This document shows, piece by piece, positions 46,761 through 59,671 of a DNA stretch of 64,000 nucleotides. This DNA comes from Thysanoteuthis rhombus (taxonomy: Eukaryota > Mollusca > Cephalopoda > Oegopsida > Thysanoteuthidae), in the NCBI GenBank assembly GCA_963457665.1, contig OY735201.1:33031823-33095822 (forward strand). Reading direction: 5' to 3'. A program made the translations under genes and the position numbers. How positions within the stretch are numbered: position 1 is the first letter of the stretch; each line of letters begins with the position of its first letter. The notes under the pieces were generated by a model. The model did no database searches. It was not told the origin of the DNA and worked only from the letters and a program-made list of their open reading frames with translations.

Positions 46761-49320
46761 GACACATTTATTTTGGGTGATGCATGTCTGGCTGATACCA
46801 TTCACTTGCTCTGAAACCTGAATCAAGACAAATCTTCAAGTGAAGTTTTAATGATCAAAATCAGTTTTCCTGGCACTAACTTCACCGGTCTGCAACACGT
46901 ACGCGCCAGATTTCCCGTGTAAGTAAGCAGGAAATCATGTGACCAAAATAACTGAAGACCCCTTCAAATAAGTCTGCTGTCTGACTTATCGTTGGGTCCA
47001 ACTTTCATTCTATAAGTGGATTTTTCTTTCGTCCACAAAAGCCAAATTTTGTTACTGAGTGAAATATTTTTTATGAATAATCTAAAGAAGTTTATATTTT
47101 CAATTGCCTCGTAAGTCGACAGTTCTAAGAGCAAAAAAAATGTATGTTAAGACAAGATTTAAATAGGTTAACGGCGTTTGTAAGTAACTAAGTGTTTCGA
47201 AGCGACTGGTTAAAGAGATAGACAAGTAACAAAGAAATAAGGCTGCTATTTTAGTAAGAGGAGATAATAAGCGTTGGTAAAGATAAAGATACGATATAGA
47301 GTTGACGAGGAAAGAGGAATAATTCCCCTTCTCCATTACACTACGTCATATTTTTTTCTTAAAAATTAATTCTCTAGTTACAAGAAAGAATAAAAGAAAG
47401 AAGTATAGTTTATAGTGTTTGCATTTGATTTACTTTTTCATTATACAAATGATTACGTTGCATTTCGGGCGATATTTTTCGTCTTATTTTTTATGCAATG
47501 GTTATTTGTCTCAACGGGGATCAACATGAAAACTCAGCTGGAAAGGAAGTTTTATTACAGAAAAAATGTTGACAAATAGGGTTAAAAATTGTATGTACAC
47601 AGGCATTTCTGCGGCATGTTGACACCCCATATGAGAAATGCAATTGAAATTCAAATTTTTTCCAGGAAGAATAAAGTTTAGATATGTCTTTTAAAATAAA
47701 CGTAGAATCGAGCTCAATATTGAGTCAATAAGTCGATATTGAGTTTTAAACAGCAAAATAAACATTTCAATGTCATTTTGGGTGATATTTTGATTTTTTT
47801 CCTTTAATTTGAACTCAGTAATTAGAAAAGAAGTCTAAAAATAAAGTATTCGTATGATTTTTTTGCAATTAGAAATAATCCCAAACATCATTACTTTGCA
47901 AAACTGCAGGAATTCACTACTTTTTTTTTTTCGTGAATGAACAAGAAGTGTCTTCTTTACGTGTTGGAGGTAACCTTTGATCCGCCTGTCAACACCCTGT
48001 CAATGGAGTGCGTAATAAATCCATAAAAAAAAACAAGTATGATGACAGGTGGCATGTAGGGAAGGCAGTACTTGTCAAAATTTCGAACATTTTGAACCAT
48101 CTGTTTTATTTTCCGATTTCAATATGTTTCGCCTTTTAAGGACTATATTTTTTTAATGTATTTACACTAGGTACCCTAGAATTGTCATCATGATGACCAA
48201 CATTTTCACAAGTGTTTTGAATTTTTATGCCATCGAAAGCAGTTTTTTTTTCATATGTGTGTGATTTTTTTTTGTGATAAACAAAGTAGCAAAAAATATG
48301 GCACTTTATACAATTATGGTCTTCCGTAGAAAATCGTCCGTCAGAAACTCAACAAGTATAATTTTAAAAAATACTTTCAGTGGTTCTCTTTTTTCCCCAC
48401 CCCTCAAATTTGATTCTTAGCCTTTGTTACATTATTATCACAAACTATCAGGGTGGCCTCCGAGTGAAAAAATGAAAACAAGAATTTTCAAACATAACCG
48501 ACTTAAAAATTTTACTTGAAGTTGAAATAAATGTCAAGATGTTTTTCTCTTCACAAATAATAACCATAAATTCGAACTAGATGAAAATAAGGTTACCAAT
48601 AAGAACAATACTCACACTTAATTTTCCAGTTGTTCGAATTTCTAATTTACATTTTGTGCAGACAATATTAAACTCCTTCTTAAAAAAAAAAAAAAAAAAG
48701 TTAACTGAATTTACATCTAAATTAACTTAGCTTTCAAAAATATGTAAGAATAATACGTGGCCTCTGACCAGAAATTTACTGAATGAATTTACAAGTAAAA
48801 TTATTTCCAAAATTTAGAACAGAAGCGTATTCAAAATAAATTTCGTTCTGTAGAAAATAAATACTGGAAAATATTAAAATCCAATGAATTGTTGATTTTT
48901 AGTGATTTAAAAAAATGTACATTTATGCAATTTATTTCCAAATATATGTCCGGTCCTATAAAGAGTAAACAAATAATTTTCACCTCATATTTTTTCTTTA
49001 GCCTTTCTCAATAATGACACCAAGATTCAGATGATAGAATCGATTTCATCATTTTGGCGTTGTTTTCGGCAAAAATTTCATCGAATGCCTCGCTCTCTCT
49101 CTTTCTCTCTCTTTCATATTTATAGATTTTAGACTTCAATTTAAAAAAATTTGGGTTTTTTTATAAGATACAATATGAGTTTATTAGTGTGATGAGATAC
49201 AGTATTGGTTCTCAAACATAAACTATCGAACAATATAATTTCAAAGACAGATAATTAGAAACTAAAATCAGTTCACATGTTGTCCCCTATTTTGATATCT
49301 TTTTCTGTCAACCATTTTGT
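46761..49320. other. Intergenic stretch without a recognised feature
   Basis: The sequence is very AT-rich with A and T runs (for example 48682-48699) and a CTCT run at 49090-49114. I see no gene and no repeat copy shared with the rest of the window. Confidence 0.55.
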
Positions 49321-49324
49321 ACGT

Positions 49325-49515
49325 GATAGTATGTTTTTATACACAACATGGACCTATTGCATTATCGATTGCTTCTTCGGGGTAGCACAATCTGTTCCCC
49401 ATCTGCGTAATCCAGGCCACAGGCGTATGGGAACTCTTGGGTTGAGGAGTACAGAAGGCCTGATATGCCCGAAAAGTCTTACAGTTTTACCTGAATTTTG
49501 GGGGAGGGGCAGTCA
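49325..49515 (-). repeat. Inverted repeat H, left arm
   Basis: It matches 53920-54115 in reverse complement: TATACACAACATGGA.CTA, TATCGATTGCTTCTTCGGGG, TAGC.CAATCTGT.CCCC, CAGGCCACAGGCGTATGGG, ACAGAAGGC.TGATATGC.C and GAAAAGTC.TAC. On the minus strand it could encode YPEEAIDNAI then a stop. Confidence 0.75.
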
Positions 49516-49519
49516 CCCT

Positions 49520-51900
49520 CGTATGCCCTTTGACTCTGGCCGGTGGCAGAGCCATCATAGTATCAAATGTTTCGGACATCCAGCGTTTCATAGCAGCTTT
49601 TACAACGCTCCAGTACGCTTAGTACGATATCACTCACTTTAACAAGCACTGAGTTCTACTTTGAAAATTTTTAAAAAAAATCAACTCTTTTGAATCAAAG
49701 TTAAAAGGTGTAGTCCTCTGCAATGCAAAACAATGAGATTCTGAATAATAGCGCAAATGAAACGACGTGTATCTTGTTTGTGAATAACTAATTTTATTAC
49801 AAGAATCAAACATCGATAATAAAAACTAGCTTAGCTGCGCTAGGGTCAAACTTTCTTGCTTCAATAAAAATCTAAAAGATTAACAAAATAGAATTAATTT
49901 CTCCGTACAATATTATTCTAAAACTACGTGTCCCATTTCAACTCCTTTATTAGTAGTTGCTGTGAATGGGATTTGCAAACTTCTGCAAAACAAGTCGACC
50001 TGAGTTGGGCTTTAGAAGTGGGAGTGAATTCGTCATCAGTTTTTGCATTTGTCACTATTCCATTATTATTCGGGCATAACTTCGCTGGTTTTTTTATCTG
50101 TTAATTGTCATCCGTCATTATTGTTACATACGAAAATGACGTCAAAACTCAATAGTAAGCGTTTCTCTATTCATCAGTGTCGTTTTTTGACTAGCGTTTG
50201 GTCAATTGCGACCGCTTCCACTTCGAGATAAAAGTGGTATGGGATCATCCAAACAAGAAAAAATCTATATTGCGAACATAAAAAATAATCCGATTTTTGT
50301 AAAAGAAAATTGTACCATTTTAGAAAAACGATTGAGAATATTACAATATATATAACCGAAGATATAAATCGTTTTAAGAAATTTTTGAGAGTTGTTAGAA
50401 TGTAACAATCAATACCGAATATTCTAACGTATGATACATATAAATATATAGAAACTAGTTTATACCCGTTACTTTGCTAGCAGTATACCTAAATCACTGT
50501 TTTGTGTCAGTATGTTATCACAGTAACTTAGAAATCAAGGGTAAATTACCGAAATTTTTTATTAATCAAATACCCCTTGCTTTGCTAATAGTACACTTAG
50601 CCGTAATGGCGCGGGTAATGAAATCGGCGACTCGAGTTCACACTCCAGTCGAAGTTGTTCATGTTCACGTCGCACGGATGCCCTTGGGAGACCCATGGGA
50701 GTGTATGGGAGACGACGACAATGATAATGATATGGGTAATTTATTTTAAATGATGTTAAAAACCTTACCAACTTAAAAATTAAGAAACAACATTTAAAAC
50801 AAATAATAATGCGAGGAAGATCACAGACAGACGGTCGCATCACACATTATGATATAAAAGATTGAATAGAAAATGGAGTTTCCCTACCTCAGTTAGAATC
50901 AAAAATCAATCTCCTGTATTAGACCAAGAAGTTTTGCATGAATACCATCGTAAACTTTGAGATTAATTCTGACAAAACTTTTTTTTCGTCAATTATAGGT
51001 AACTAGGAAATGGTGCATAGAATGACGTACTAAAATCCCAGTTGAGCTTCCTCAGATATTTACAGAACAAACTGAGATTTGATGACGTCAGTGTGCGCAA
51101 TAGATTTAGTTCAGGATCATTAGGTCCAAACATTAAAATTAATTTTTAAAAAAGCTGATTTTTGTAGGATAGTTGCAATATGACATTAGAAACACAATGA
51201 TAAAAATTTCCTAGAATCGCAATGGAGTTTCCTAAGAAATCTAACTAGGCATCCAAGATGGCTGTCGTAAATTTGGAGGGTTGGCGAATAGCGATATTAA
51301 AGTCTAGGAATTTGACTAAAGTCGTGAAATGGCAACAAGATCTGATAGAAATAGAAATTCAAACCACATTCATATGTTTCAGAGCTTGGAACATTGGTAA
51401 AAACCCTACCCTGATGTGATCTTTTTGCAGGATAGGGTTACGAATTCAACATGGGTCCCAAAATGGCCACCGCTTGTGGGTAAAATAGTGAACCAGGACC
51501 AGAACCAGAACAGATAGCAAGTTGATTTCGGGGTAAATTTATGTTTCAATGGTGATGCAGCCGGTTTCAACTCTTTATATTAGGGCCATATTCACGATTA
51601 ATCTCAAAGACCAAAAACAGCAACCGAAATGGTCACCAGGAGTAACCATATACTTTCAGAATTTCAGTCAGAAAAAAAAGACAATGATTTGGTATACACA
51701 TACAGTTGAGAAAATAGGAAATTTAATAAAATGCATCAGATTAGGGTTTAAGAAGCATTCCACGGTTGAAACTTGAGAAAAGCCATTGATTCTCGCCATT
51801 TTCTTCTGTAACAATTGGGTGAATAATCTGAAATATCTGACTATTACAATGACTTCACATCTGTAAACAATGTAATCCAGTTTTTTGGTAACCACAAAAT
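49520..51900. other. Stretch between inverted repeat H and the pseudogene, unrecognised
   Basis: If repeat H marks the ends of one element, the N-terminal part of the pseudogene should lie here, but I could not find its motifs (ITFDQ, LGGFH, GSGL) in any frame. The sequence is AT-rich with no other family copy. Confidence 0.45.
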
Positions 51901-51904
51901 TTTA

Positions 51905-53560
51905 GACAACTTGTTTCGCCGCCACAAGCAATTACAGAACCTTGTCAGGAGCAACTGGTTAATCAAATTCAATAAGCGTAATTATACAGAATGCATTAAC
52001 AATTGGGAGCTTCACCTCAACTCTATCTCTCAAATAATTCCATTGTTCCATGCTGCAGGTCATCTGACTTGTGCAAAATCTGCACGACTGTATTTCCACC
52101 AGTACAAAATCTAGAAGAAATCTTGTCAAAAGATGTGTTTAGAAATTTCATTGAAAGAGGTTTCTTTATTGTTCGCTGTCCAGACCATTTCCAGGGAGCA
52201 ATCTTCTCAGGTCAGATTATTGAGCAAGAGCTCATGAGGATAGTCAAACATCTTAGGGTATACACATGGCCACAGATTCACGTACAACACATGTGGGTCC
52301 TTGCTCTATCTCAGAGTACCCCACCGTGATTTGCCCTTGAGAAGTTTGCTGGCATCCATACAGTTTCACACGAACAGCACAAAGTCTTGAGACAAAATAG
52401 TAAGGCGCATGACAAGAAGCATTTTAATGTTCTAGTGCTGTGGTTACATAATTAGGATTCACTGCTAAGCATTGCAATTGATCGAGTTTCTGACAGGTCT
52501 GCGAATTGTGAAAATGCCTATAGCATCAGAATTGCTGCAGTTAATACAGTTACAGGGTAGAATGTCAGTGACATCAAGTTCCACAGAAAATATTGTGTTA
52601 CTACAATAATTTGGGCAAATAATACTATTCAAGTGTGAGACAAAAATTTAGATGTGAATCCCTCACTCCTTTTTCATGAGGAGAAATTGCATCATTCAAT
52701 ATTGCTCAGAAATACATCATTATCTCGGTTATGAATTGACAAAGCAGCCATCTTCTGTTTTTGACAATATGACGCTGTGAAAAGCACGGAATTCTGTCAT
52801 CTGAATACTTCTGAAAGAACAATCTGATGTAAGGGAAGATGTACCAGGAAATTATCTATATATGATTGATATTGAACGCCTATTTCACTTGGTAAAATGG
52901 CCAACTGGTGCAACATATAGTGACGTTTTCTGTTCTTTTGTTTTTGTTTTTTTGGGCGGATGTGTAATACGTATCATATACAACCAATCATTGAGGTACA
53001 AGTTGCATCGTCGTGTTTGATGGCTGTACAAATTCCAGCAACTACTTAAGTAGCGAAGCAGCGACGTCTTAGCACGTCCTCTGTGTCGGCAAACATACTT
53101 TTTTTGAAAGTGACATGAAATTACCACCACTAGAAGAGCATGCTTGGCAAATAGAGATAATGAATCTAATCTCATTGAGCATTTAATTTCTCAATTCTAA
53201 GGAAGTAATGTCCTTTGTGAACATAATGCAGATGCAGATCACTTGATAGTGTCCACAGCAATGGCTGAAGCCTCTAAGGAATGAAGGGTAGTGGTAGTGG
53301 CAGGTTCAGACACGGACTTCTTTGTTATGCTTGTTGCATGGATTACGTAAATCGAGGAAATGCACGAGCTCTGTCAAACAGAACTCAAAAAAATTAAAAC
53401 AGCATTAACGAAATTCAATCATCCACAGGCTATAAGAAGAAACACCTTTTGACTATACACGCCCCGACTACTCTTTTGGAAAAATAAAAATAGCAAGCAT
53501 TTGATCAGTTGCTATCGCCCGTCGACAGTAGATCACTAGATATATTAACTGATCCAAGTT
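51905..53560 (+). pseudogene. Decayed C-terminal half of the same multicopy protein family as 26840-27660
   Basis: Readable pieces in order, in changing frames: NNWELHLNSISQIIPLFHAA, GHLTCAKSARLYF (51980-52110); FIERGFFIVRCPDHFQGAIF, IIEQELMRIVK (to 52245); HTVSHEQHKVLRQ (about 52355-52395); LSIAIDRVSDRSANCENA; NVSDIKFHRKYCV; GYELTKQPSSVFDNM; DIERLFHLVKWPTGATYSDV; NADADHLIVSTAMAEA; VVVAGSDTDFFVMLV (to about 53345). Family members I recall read AGHNLYAKSAxLYLQ, FTIRRSDxxWSGxxxDxxIEQxLMR, EQHK, LLHRxxWPxGxTY, GDADxLIVxTA and GxDTDxLVLL in that order. The acidic DAD and DTD motifs hint at a nuclease-like fold, which is only an inference. Several stops and frameshifts make it dead. The N-terminal half is absent here. 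Confidence 0.72.
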
Positions 53561-53919
53561 CTCATCTTCGTGTTATATAGATTTGGCAATAAACCTTGAA
53601 GTAAATTTCATATTACATATTAGTGATCTTTCGGTTTCTGTGGGAAAAGGTAATAATCCCAAAGCAAAAATGATTGCTAATGAGTCAATTTAAGTGTTAT
53701 CACATGAAATGCAACATTATATTGCATTATAAAACTATATCATCAAATCTCTCTATTTCTAAAGACTGAAAAATAAATAGTAAAAAATATTTTTGTCCCT
53801 ACATGGCAAAAATTATGCAAACGTTTACAGGCACAGCTTAGTGTATTCTTCATTTAAATTTTAAATCTATTTTGTAATAGAATGTTAATATACTTACCTT
53901 ATACATATGCATAACTGCC

Positions 53920-54115
53920 CCACTCCCAAATTCAGGCAAATCCGTATGACTTTTCGAGCATATCAAGCCTTCTGTTCTCTTTAACCTCTTAGAGTCCCCA
54001 TACGCCTGTGGCCTGAGTTACCCAGTGGGGTACAGATTGCGCTACCCCGAAGAAGCAATCGATAAAGCAATGACTTCGATTAGCTCCATGTTGTGTATGA
54101 GAACATACAATGAGT
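53920..54115 (+). repeat. Inverted repeat H, right arm
   Basis: This is the counterpart of 49325-49515. A + strand frame from 54025 reads GYRLRYPEEAIDKAMTSISS and runs 89 codons to 54294. The pattern Y-x-x-E-A-I-x-x-A-x-x-x-I recalls the first helix of Pipsqueak-type helix-turn-helix domains found in transposase-like proteins, but the rest does not convince. Confidence 0.7.
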
Positions 54116-54129
54116 ATAAAGCCTCTTCG

Positions 54130-56920
54130 CTTCTTTTGTTTTTAAATTTAGGTAAATTCTATTTTTCAATGGAAATTTTGATTCGTGGAATTATTTCCAG
54201 ACATCATTCTGGCTTGGTGAAACCATCGCTGATACCTACGGACGGTAGGAGGAAGCTTTTGGACATACGTGATATTTTATCTTCAACTGCGTAGAGATGT
54301 GGGGCGAGGCCAGATGCTAAAACAGTAGTAGATGATGGTGTGGCTGCCTAGCTGGGGGATGAGTTTACGTTACCTCGCCCCTAACGTTCAAAATTTGCGT
54401 ATTCTGATGCCTCTGTCTGGTAATAAAAATCATGTAATACTATCTGCTCCAATCTATGTTCACATTTTTGTTAATTAGAAGCTTGTATGGAAGCCTATAA
54501 GCGTCCTATAAGATAATTCCCCACCTTTTTTGCACATTCTCTGTCCTGCAATCTCACTCATAAAATCACTGGTGTTGTAACTTATAACAATTTGTGTGTG
54601 TGTGTGTGTGTGTGTGTGTGAGTGTTAAAAAAATGCTCATTTCTTTAAACAAACAACACATTCTCGTAAAAATACGAACTTTAGAAAGAAAAATTTCTAT
54701 TACTTTTAGGAGCTCTCTCAACAAAAGTCTTCTGATATTTCTTTTTTTTTTCTCTCTAGAGGATCTTGTATATATAGCTATAATATCATCTAAAGAATTT
54801 TGATACAGCTGTTGAGGGTGGGCAACTATACATAACACGCTAGTAAAAAGTAATCATGTAGCTGTCGTCGGCCAATTCTTAATAGTTTGTCATATCTATC
54901 ATCTCCTGTTAAGAGATAACCCCAATAGTGTAGTGCTGTGGGAATGTCTTCCTCTCACTATCTGCATACTACTAAAATTGAATGATAAGAAAAAATTAGC
55001 TAGTATATGTCCAATTACACACCCCATATGGTTTCAAAGCGTCTCTGAAATTGGTTAAATTTAAAACATCTTCGGGGGAAGGCTCTAAGTCCCCCTCTGT
55101 GGACTAAATAATGATGAACTAGTTTTTTTTTCTTATAGCACTGTTATTATGCAACTGCAATTTGAAAAGATCGGGTATTTGTGCAAACATTTCTTCTCAG
55201 AAACTGCAAGTTAAAAAAAAAATAAATATATATATCGTTAGTGTAATGTCAGCTGAAACTAAGAGATCGCACAGAAATATATGAAAGAGCACATGTGTTG
55301 TCAGATTTGGAGTTTGCATGTTTTAACTGGCCGGAAGTAAATCGCAAACTGAAATTCTCGCACACATTATCTCACGAAATCTCGCTGGCCTGGGAGTGAG
55401 ACATTTTTTTAGAAATTTATAATAAAGATGTATTTATAGTTTTTATGACTACCCACCTCCAAAGAAACAAACAAACAAACAAACACTGTATACATATATC
55501 CGGCACGTGCCGTGCGTGAGTAATACTCGGGGTAGGAAGTCGGTCGACCTTTATAAAAGTGAATTGTCAACTAAACGAAAGTTTTTATACGCCGTAAATC
55601 CACAATATACTCTAATAATACTTAAAAGGGCGTCATACGCAAAAAATATTTCCACAAATCTTTTTTCTTTAACAAAGTAATATATTCCGTAATCAATGAA
55701 TAAATACCGAAACTTTCATTAAATTTCATCGATTAGTTAAAATGCATTTGAGCGTGTGATTTATCATATCTGATCTAGTTTCTGTGCGTTCTTCTTTTAA
55801 ATGCAAACACAATTTTAAAAAAAGGGAATTATTACTGTACTTCTTATGCAAGAAAAAAATGAATTAGATTTTATTACTCAAGGTATCCCTGGATTGTGCA
55901 GGATCAGAGCACGCAACCCCCCCCCCCAAACCCCAAACAAACAAACAAACAAACAAACAAAAAAAAACAAAACAAAAATGGGTGATCATTTTAAGGTGTT
56001 TTACGGTGTTTTGTATCGTTGGGTGGGGGCTTCTATTTACTACACAAATCTAATGCTGAACTGGACCCCCAGTTTGTATTTCCATTGGAGAACGCCATGA
56101 TTTTATTTTAGAATACTTCTTCCGTTCACACTTATTCTTTGAATGATTTCTTTTTACTTCATATTCAATCGATACCATTTTGTAAGTTTTTTCCTCTTAT
56201 AGTTGTCAACCTATGAAAATTAACTTTAATTTTTCGTTCTTCGCTGCAGTGTTGTCAAAATCGTAGGGGATATTTTAGTTTATTTCCATGGAACAAAATT
56301 AGAAGGGAGTATAAACCTACAAATTAACTCCCACTAAATTCATTTTTTTAAAAAGAATTGTCATCATTTTAACTTGTACAGAAAACAAAAGCAATACAAC
56401 TTACTGACCAGATTTAATTTGTGCTTCAGCTTTATTCATCGACACATTTCGCTTTGTTGTCGAAGATTTTTTAAGCAATCCCAGAAACTTTCATCTTTTA
56501 AATTTTTTTAGCGTTGAAATATTGAGGAGTTTTTCTTGATCGTCTTTTTTTCAAATTTTAGGGGTCGGAATCGAAGGGAAATTCTTTTTTTTTTTCAATT
56601 TTTGGGATCCAAGTCAAAGATTTTTTTCAATCTACAGATTCAAAATCTTTTTATTTTTTTCAATTGATACAATATCTAACATTTTCCGGCTGCTATATAT
56701 TTCCCTCAACGCAGGATTTTGAACATTATTTTATTTTAATATACAACAAAGTAACAGATTTTATCTGTTTATTTTTAGTCATATTTTTGGTTCTTTTTTT
56801 TGGGGGGGGGTAGTTTTTGATTTCTGTTCAAATTCTCATTAGTCTATATATGTGATGTTTGAAAAAGCTTCGGTTGAGTAAGGATTTTAAATATAGCTTA
56901 AGAGTAAATCTTCCAATGGA
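54130..56920. other. Intergenic stretch, microsatellites only
   Basis: (TG)n lies at 54594-54620, (AAAC)n at about 55464-55485 and again at 55938-55962, and a C run at 55917-55927. No gene or interspersed repeat is recognised. Confidence 0.6.
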
Positions 56921-56924
56921 GAAG

Positions 56925-57690
56925 GTGATAAGCAATGTGCAGTTGATCTCTAGGGTCTGCAGAGGTCATTTCTGCCTAATTTTGCTGCTATAAAAATAAA
57001 ATTTTGCCTAGAGGTGAATCTTTTCACTTTGGATAAGCAACTTAAAGTTTACCTCAAAGGTCATTTGAGGTCATCATGGGTCATTTCTAGCCAATTTTCA
57101 AGTTACTGAGCCACAATTTTGAACCAAGGATGCAAAGATTGGGCGTATAGGTACATCCACTCAGATCCAAGGTAACAGACCGAGCGAGGTTAACCTTGGA
57201 GGCCATTCAAGGTCACCAAGGGTAATTTTTTTGTCATTTCTACTAAATTTTCAAAGTTTTTCGCAATAGTTTCGCACATATGGAAGTGACATTTGGCGTA
57301 AGGGTAATTTCTTCTCAGCAAAGGGCATATGCAATGCAAGATTGACATGAGAGGCTATCTGAGGTTATTTCTGGTCATTTCTAGCCGATCCCAAAATGTT
57401 AACCACAATTTTGCACAATTTATCTGGAATTTAGCATAGAAGTAAATTCTTTCATGGCAAAAGTATCTAGAAATGTGATTTTGATATCGAGAGTCATTCA
57501 AGGCCACAACATGTCATTTCTAATTATTTTCTAGCGATTTTTGTAAGTTGTTGACCATAAGTTTGCGCCTACGATACAGACATTTTGCATAGGGGTACAT
57601 CTTCACACGACGAAAGATATAGACTATGTGAGGTTGATTCTGGGGGTCACCTGAGGTTGAATGGGTGGTATATATTGACCATTGTCTTAG
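56925..57690 (+). repeat. Degenerate tandem array, about 145 bp unit, five to six copies, rich in AGGTCA-like words
   Basis: Units begin near 56936, 57050, 57178, 57330, 57469 and 57621. Each has the order: GCAATGTGAGGTTGAC-like, GGTCAT(C/T)TGAGGTCA, GGGTCATTTCTAGCC, ATTTTC.AAGTT, GACCACAATTTTGCAC, ACATTTGGCATAGGGGTAAA, TCTTCTCA...GGCAAAAG. Units are about 70 percent alike by eye and 115-152 bp long. There is no shared open frame. The AGGTCA/GGGTCA half-site is the core word bound by many nuclear receptors, which may be coincidence. Confidence 0.75.
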
Positions 57691-57699
57691 ACAGAATCG

Positions 57700-58000
57700 C
57701 CCCAGAGGTCAATTTTGGATTAAAATCACTTTTTCCAAACAATTACGCCAAGTTGACCCGGGCAGAAACATAATAAATACATGGTTGCGACTTATAGGAT
57801 CATTGGAGGTCAGCAGAGGAGTATTCTGATTTGGAATTGCTTCTTTTAGCCTCATTGCAGCCAAAAAACTCTAATTCCTGGAGATAATTTGGAATATCGG
57901 ATTAACATGGCCAGAAGAGAGATAATAGTATGGTTAGTGCTGAAGCCCCACGTCATGGGAGGCCGGTGCATGTCAATTTTGGATTAAAATAGCTTTTTTG
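57700..58000 (+). repeat. Direct repeat of GTCAATTTTGGATTAAAAT
   Basis: The phrase GTCAATTTTGGATTAAAAT followed by (C/A)(A/G)CTTTTT occurs at 57709 and 57973, 264 bp apart, just downstream of the AGGTCA-like array. It may be the edge of a longer, faded unit. Confidence 0.55.
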
Positions 58001-59229
58001 AGCCAAATGAAACAGACTGATAAAATCAATTTTGTTCTCTTCTGTTTGTATAAAGTAGTGAAATACTTAGAAACGTTTAAAAAAAAATTCCTAAAATTGT
58101 AACGAGGCACATGGACAATCAACAAGTTCGCTGCCTTTCCTTTAAGCACTACTGTCGTTGTTCGAGGAATGGGCCCTCGGTCAACCTTTTCATACAGGAA
58201 CCCAATGAGAGAAACACTTATGCAATGTATCCAGATGGCCTGTCAAACTAAGCTACGACATAAATTGTTCTTTTTTTTTGTGCCTCAGAATATTTCTTCC
58301 GTTACAACTACTTTTTGGTGTGTACTTATTGTATGTGAGAGTGATTGAAAAATCTTTTTAAATTGCCGTATTTGGGCATAAATATAATTCATTTGTTTTG
58401 ACAACGTTATTTTCCCCCCAGTCAATGCTAAGTAATCCTTGCAAGTATTCAATTATTAAACTTTATGATTTTCACTCAGGGTAGACACTGATTGAGCTAA
58501 GTAAACATCCATACGAATGTGATGAAATTGAAAGGTTGGTTTTTATCAGCAGTAGTAGCATTTTTTCTACGGCGATATATTTTCATTTTTACGATATCGA
58601 TTTTATATCTATGCCTAAATATGGTCATTCAAAAATATTTTTTTAATCATTCACTTTCAATTTCAATGATGAATTTGACCATTTTTGTTGAAGGTTCCTC
58701 GCAGCAATTTGAAGCATGAGCGATTTTCTCCACCAAAGATCATACGCGTAAATGAATTATTATCTATATATCTTTATCAAATTAAAAATGTTATATTCTC
58801 TTAAATTCAAAACTAGGTATTTACTTATCTTTTTACTAAAATAAATTGTACTTAGTTTTTAAATTGATCAGGATTTTTAATCAAATCTGAATTTTTTTCT
58901 ACTTTTAAAACCAAATAAAGTACTGATTTATTCATTTAATTATAAAGAGAATCTTTTCTTAAAAGAGAAAAATATCTTTTCTCCGAAGGAAAAAAAAAAA
59001 ACATTATTCCTTCTTTGAAAAATCTTTCCTCCAAAGGATGACGCCAGTTTCTAGAGCTGAAAATTGCCATTGTTTTGAATTGGCGAAAGAGTGCGAGATA
59101 CTGTCAATGGAAAATGATTGTCCATAACATCTTTGTTTGTCAGTTTAAAGGAATTTATAGACCGTGAATAAGCAAATTGAGAATTTAGAGTTGAAACAGT
59201 GATTTAGGCTTTTGTATTAACGGGGGCTG

Positions 59230-59230
<1 letters not shown>
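58000..59230. other. Intergenic stretch without a recognised feature
   Basis: This is AT-rich sequence. The 66-codon frame at 58519-58719 is hydrophobic but has no gene context. Confidence 0.55.
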
Positions 59231-59231
<1 letters not shown>

Positions 59232-59270
<39 letters not shown>

Positions 59271-59671
59271 AAATGGACATATTTAGTTCAACAGAATGAA
59301 TTATAAATTGCGTTATATTATATAAAAACTTATTCAAAATGATCACCTGTCCTTACACAGTTGATATATCACTCAGTTTTGACAGCACAATGCAAATAGA
59401 ATATACAATTTAAGAAAATGGTGCTACTGCAGGAATCGAACCTGACACCAATTGGGCTGCAACTTTAACGTAGTGATGCTCTTACTATTGAGCTAAACAG
59501 CTGCTGGTAATGCAAAGGCCATCTCGTTTATTATGCGCCGACTCGTCTCTTTCAATGCAACAGTTTTGTATTTTAGAAATGGACATATTTGGTCCGACAG
59601 AATGAATTATGAATTGCGTTGTGTTATATAGAAAGCAGTTATTTGGCCTTTGAATATAATTTTATAATTCA

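Noticed and set aside
59419..59502. Functional tRNA-Asn gene
   Set aside because: Position 33 is not U, the anticodon stem has a mismatch, CCA is encoded, and it sits inside a repeat.
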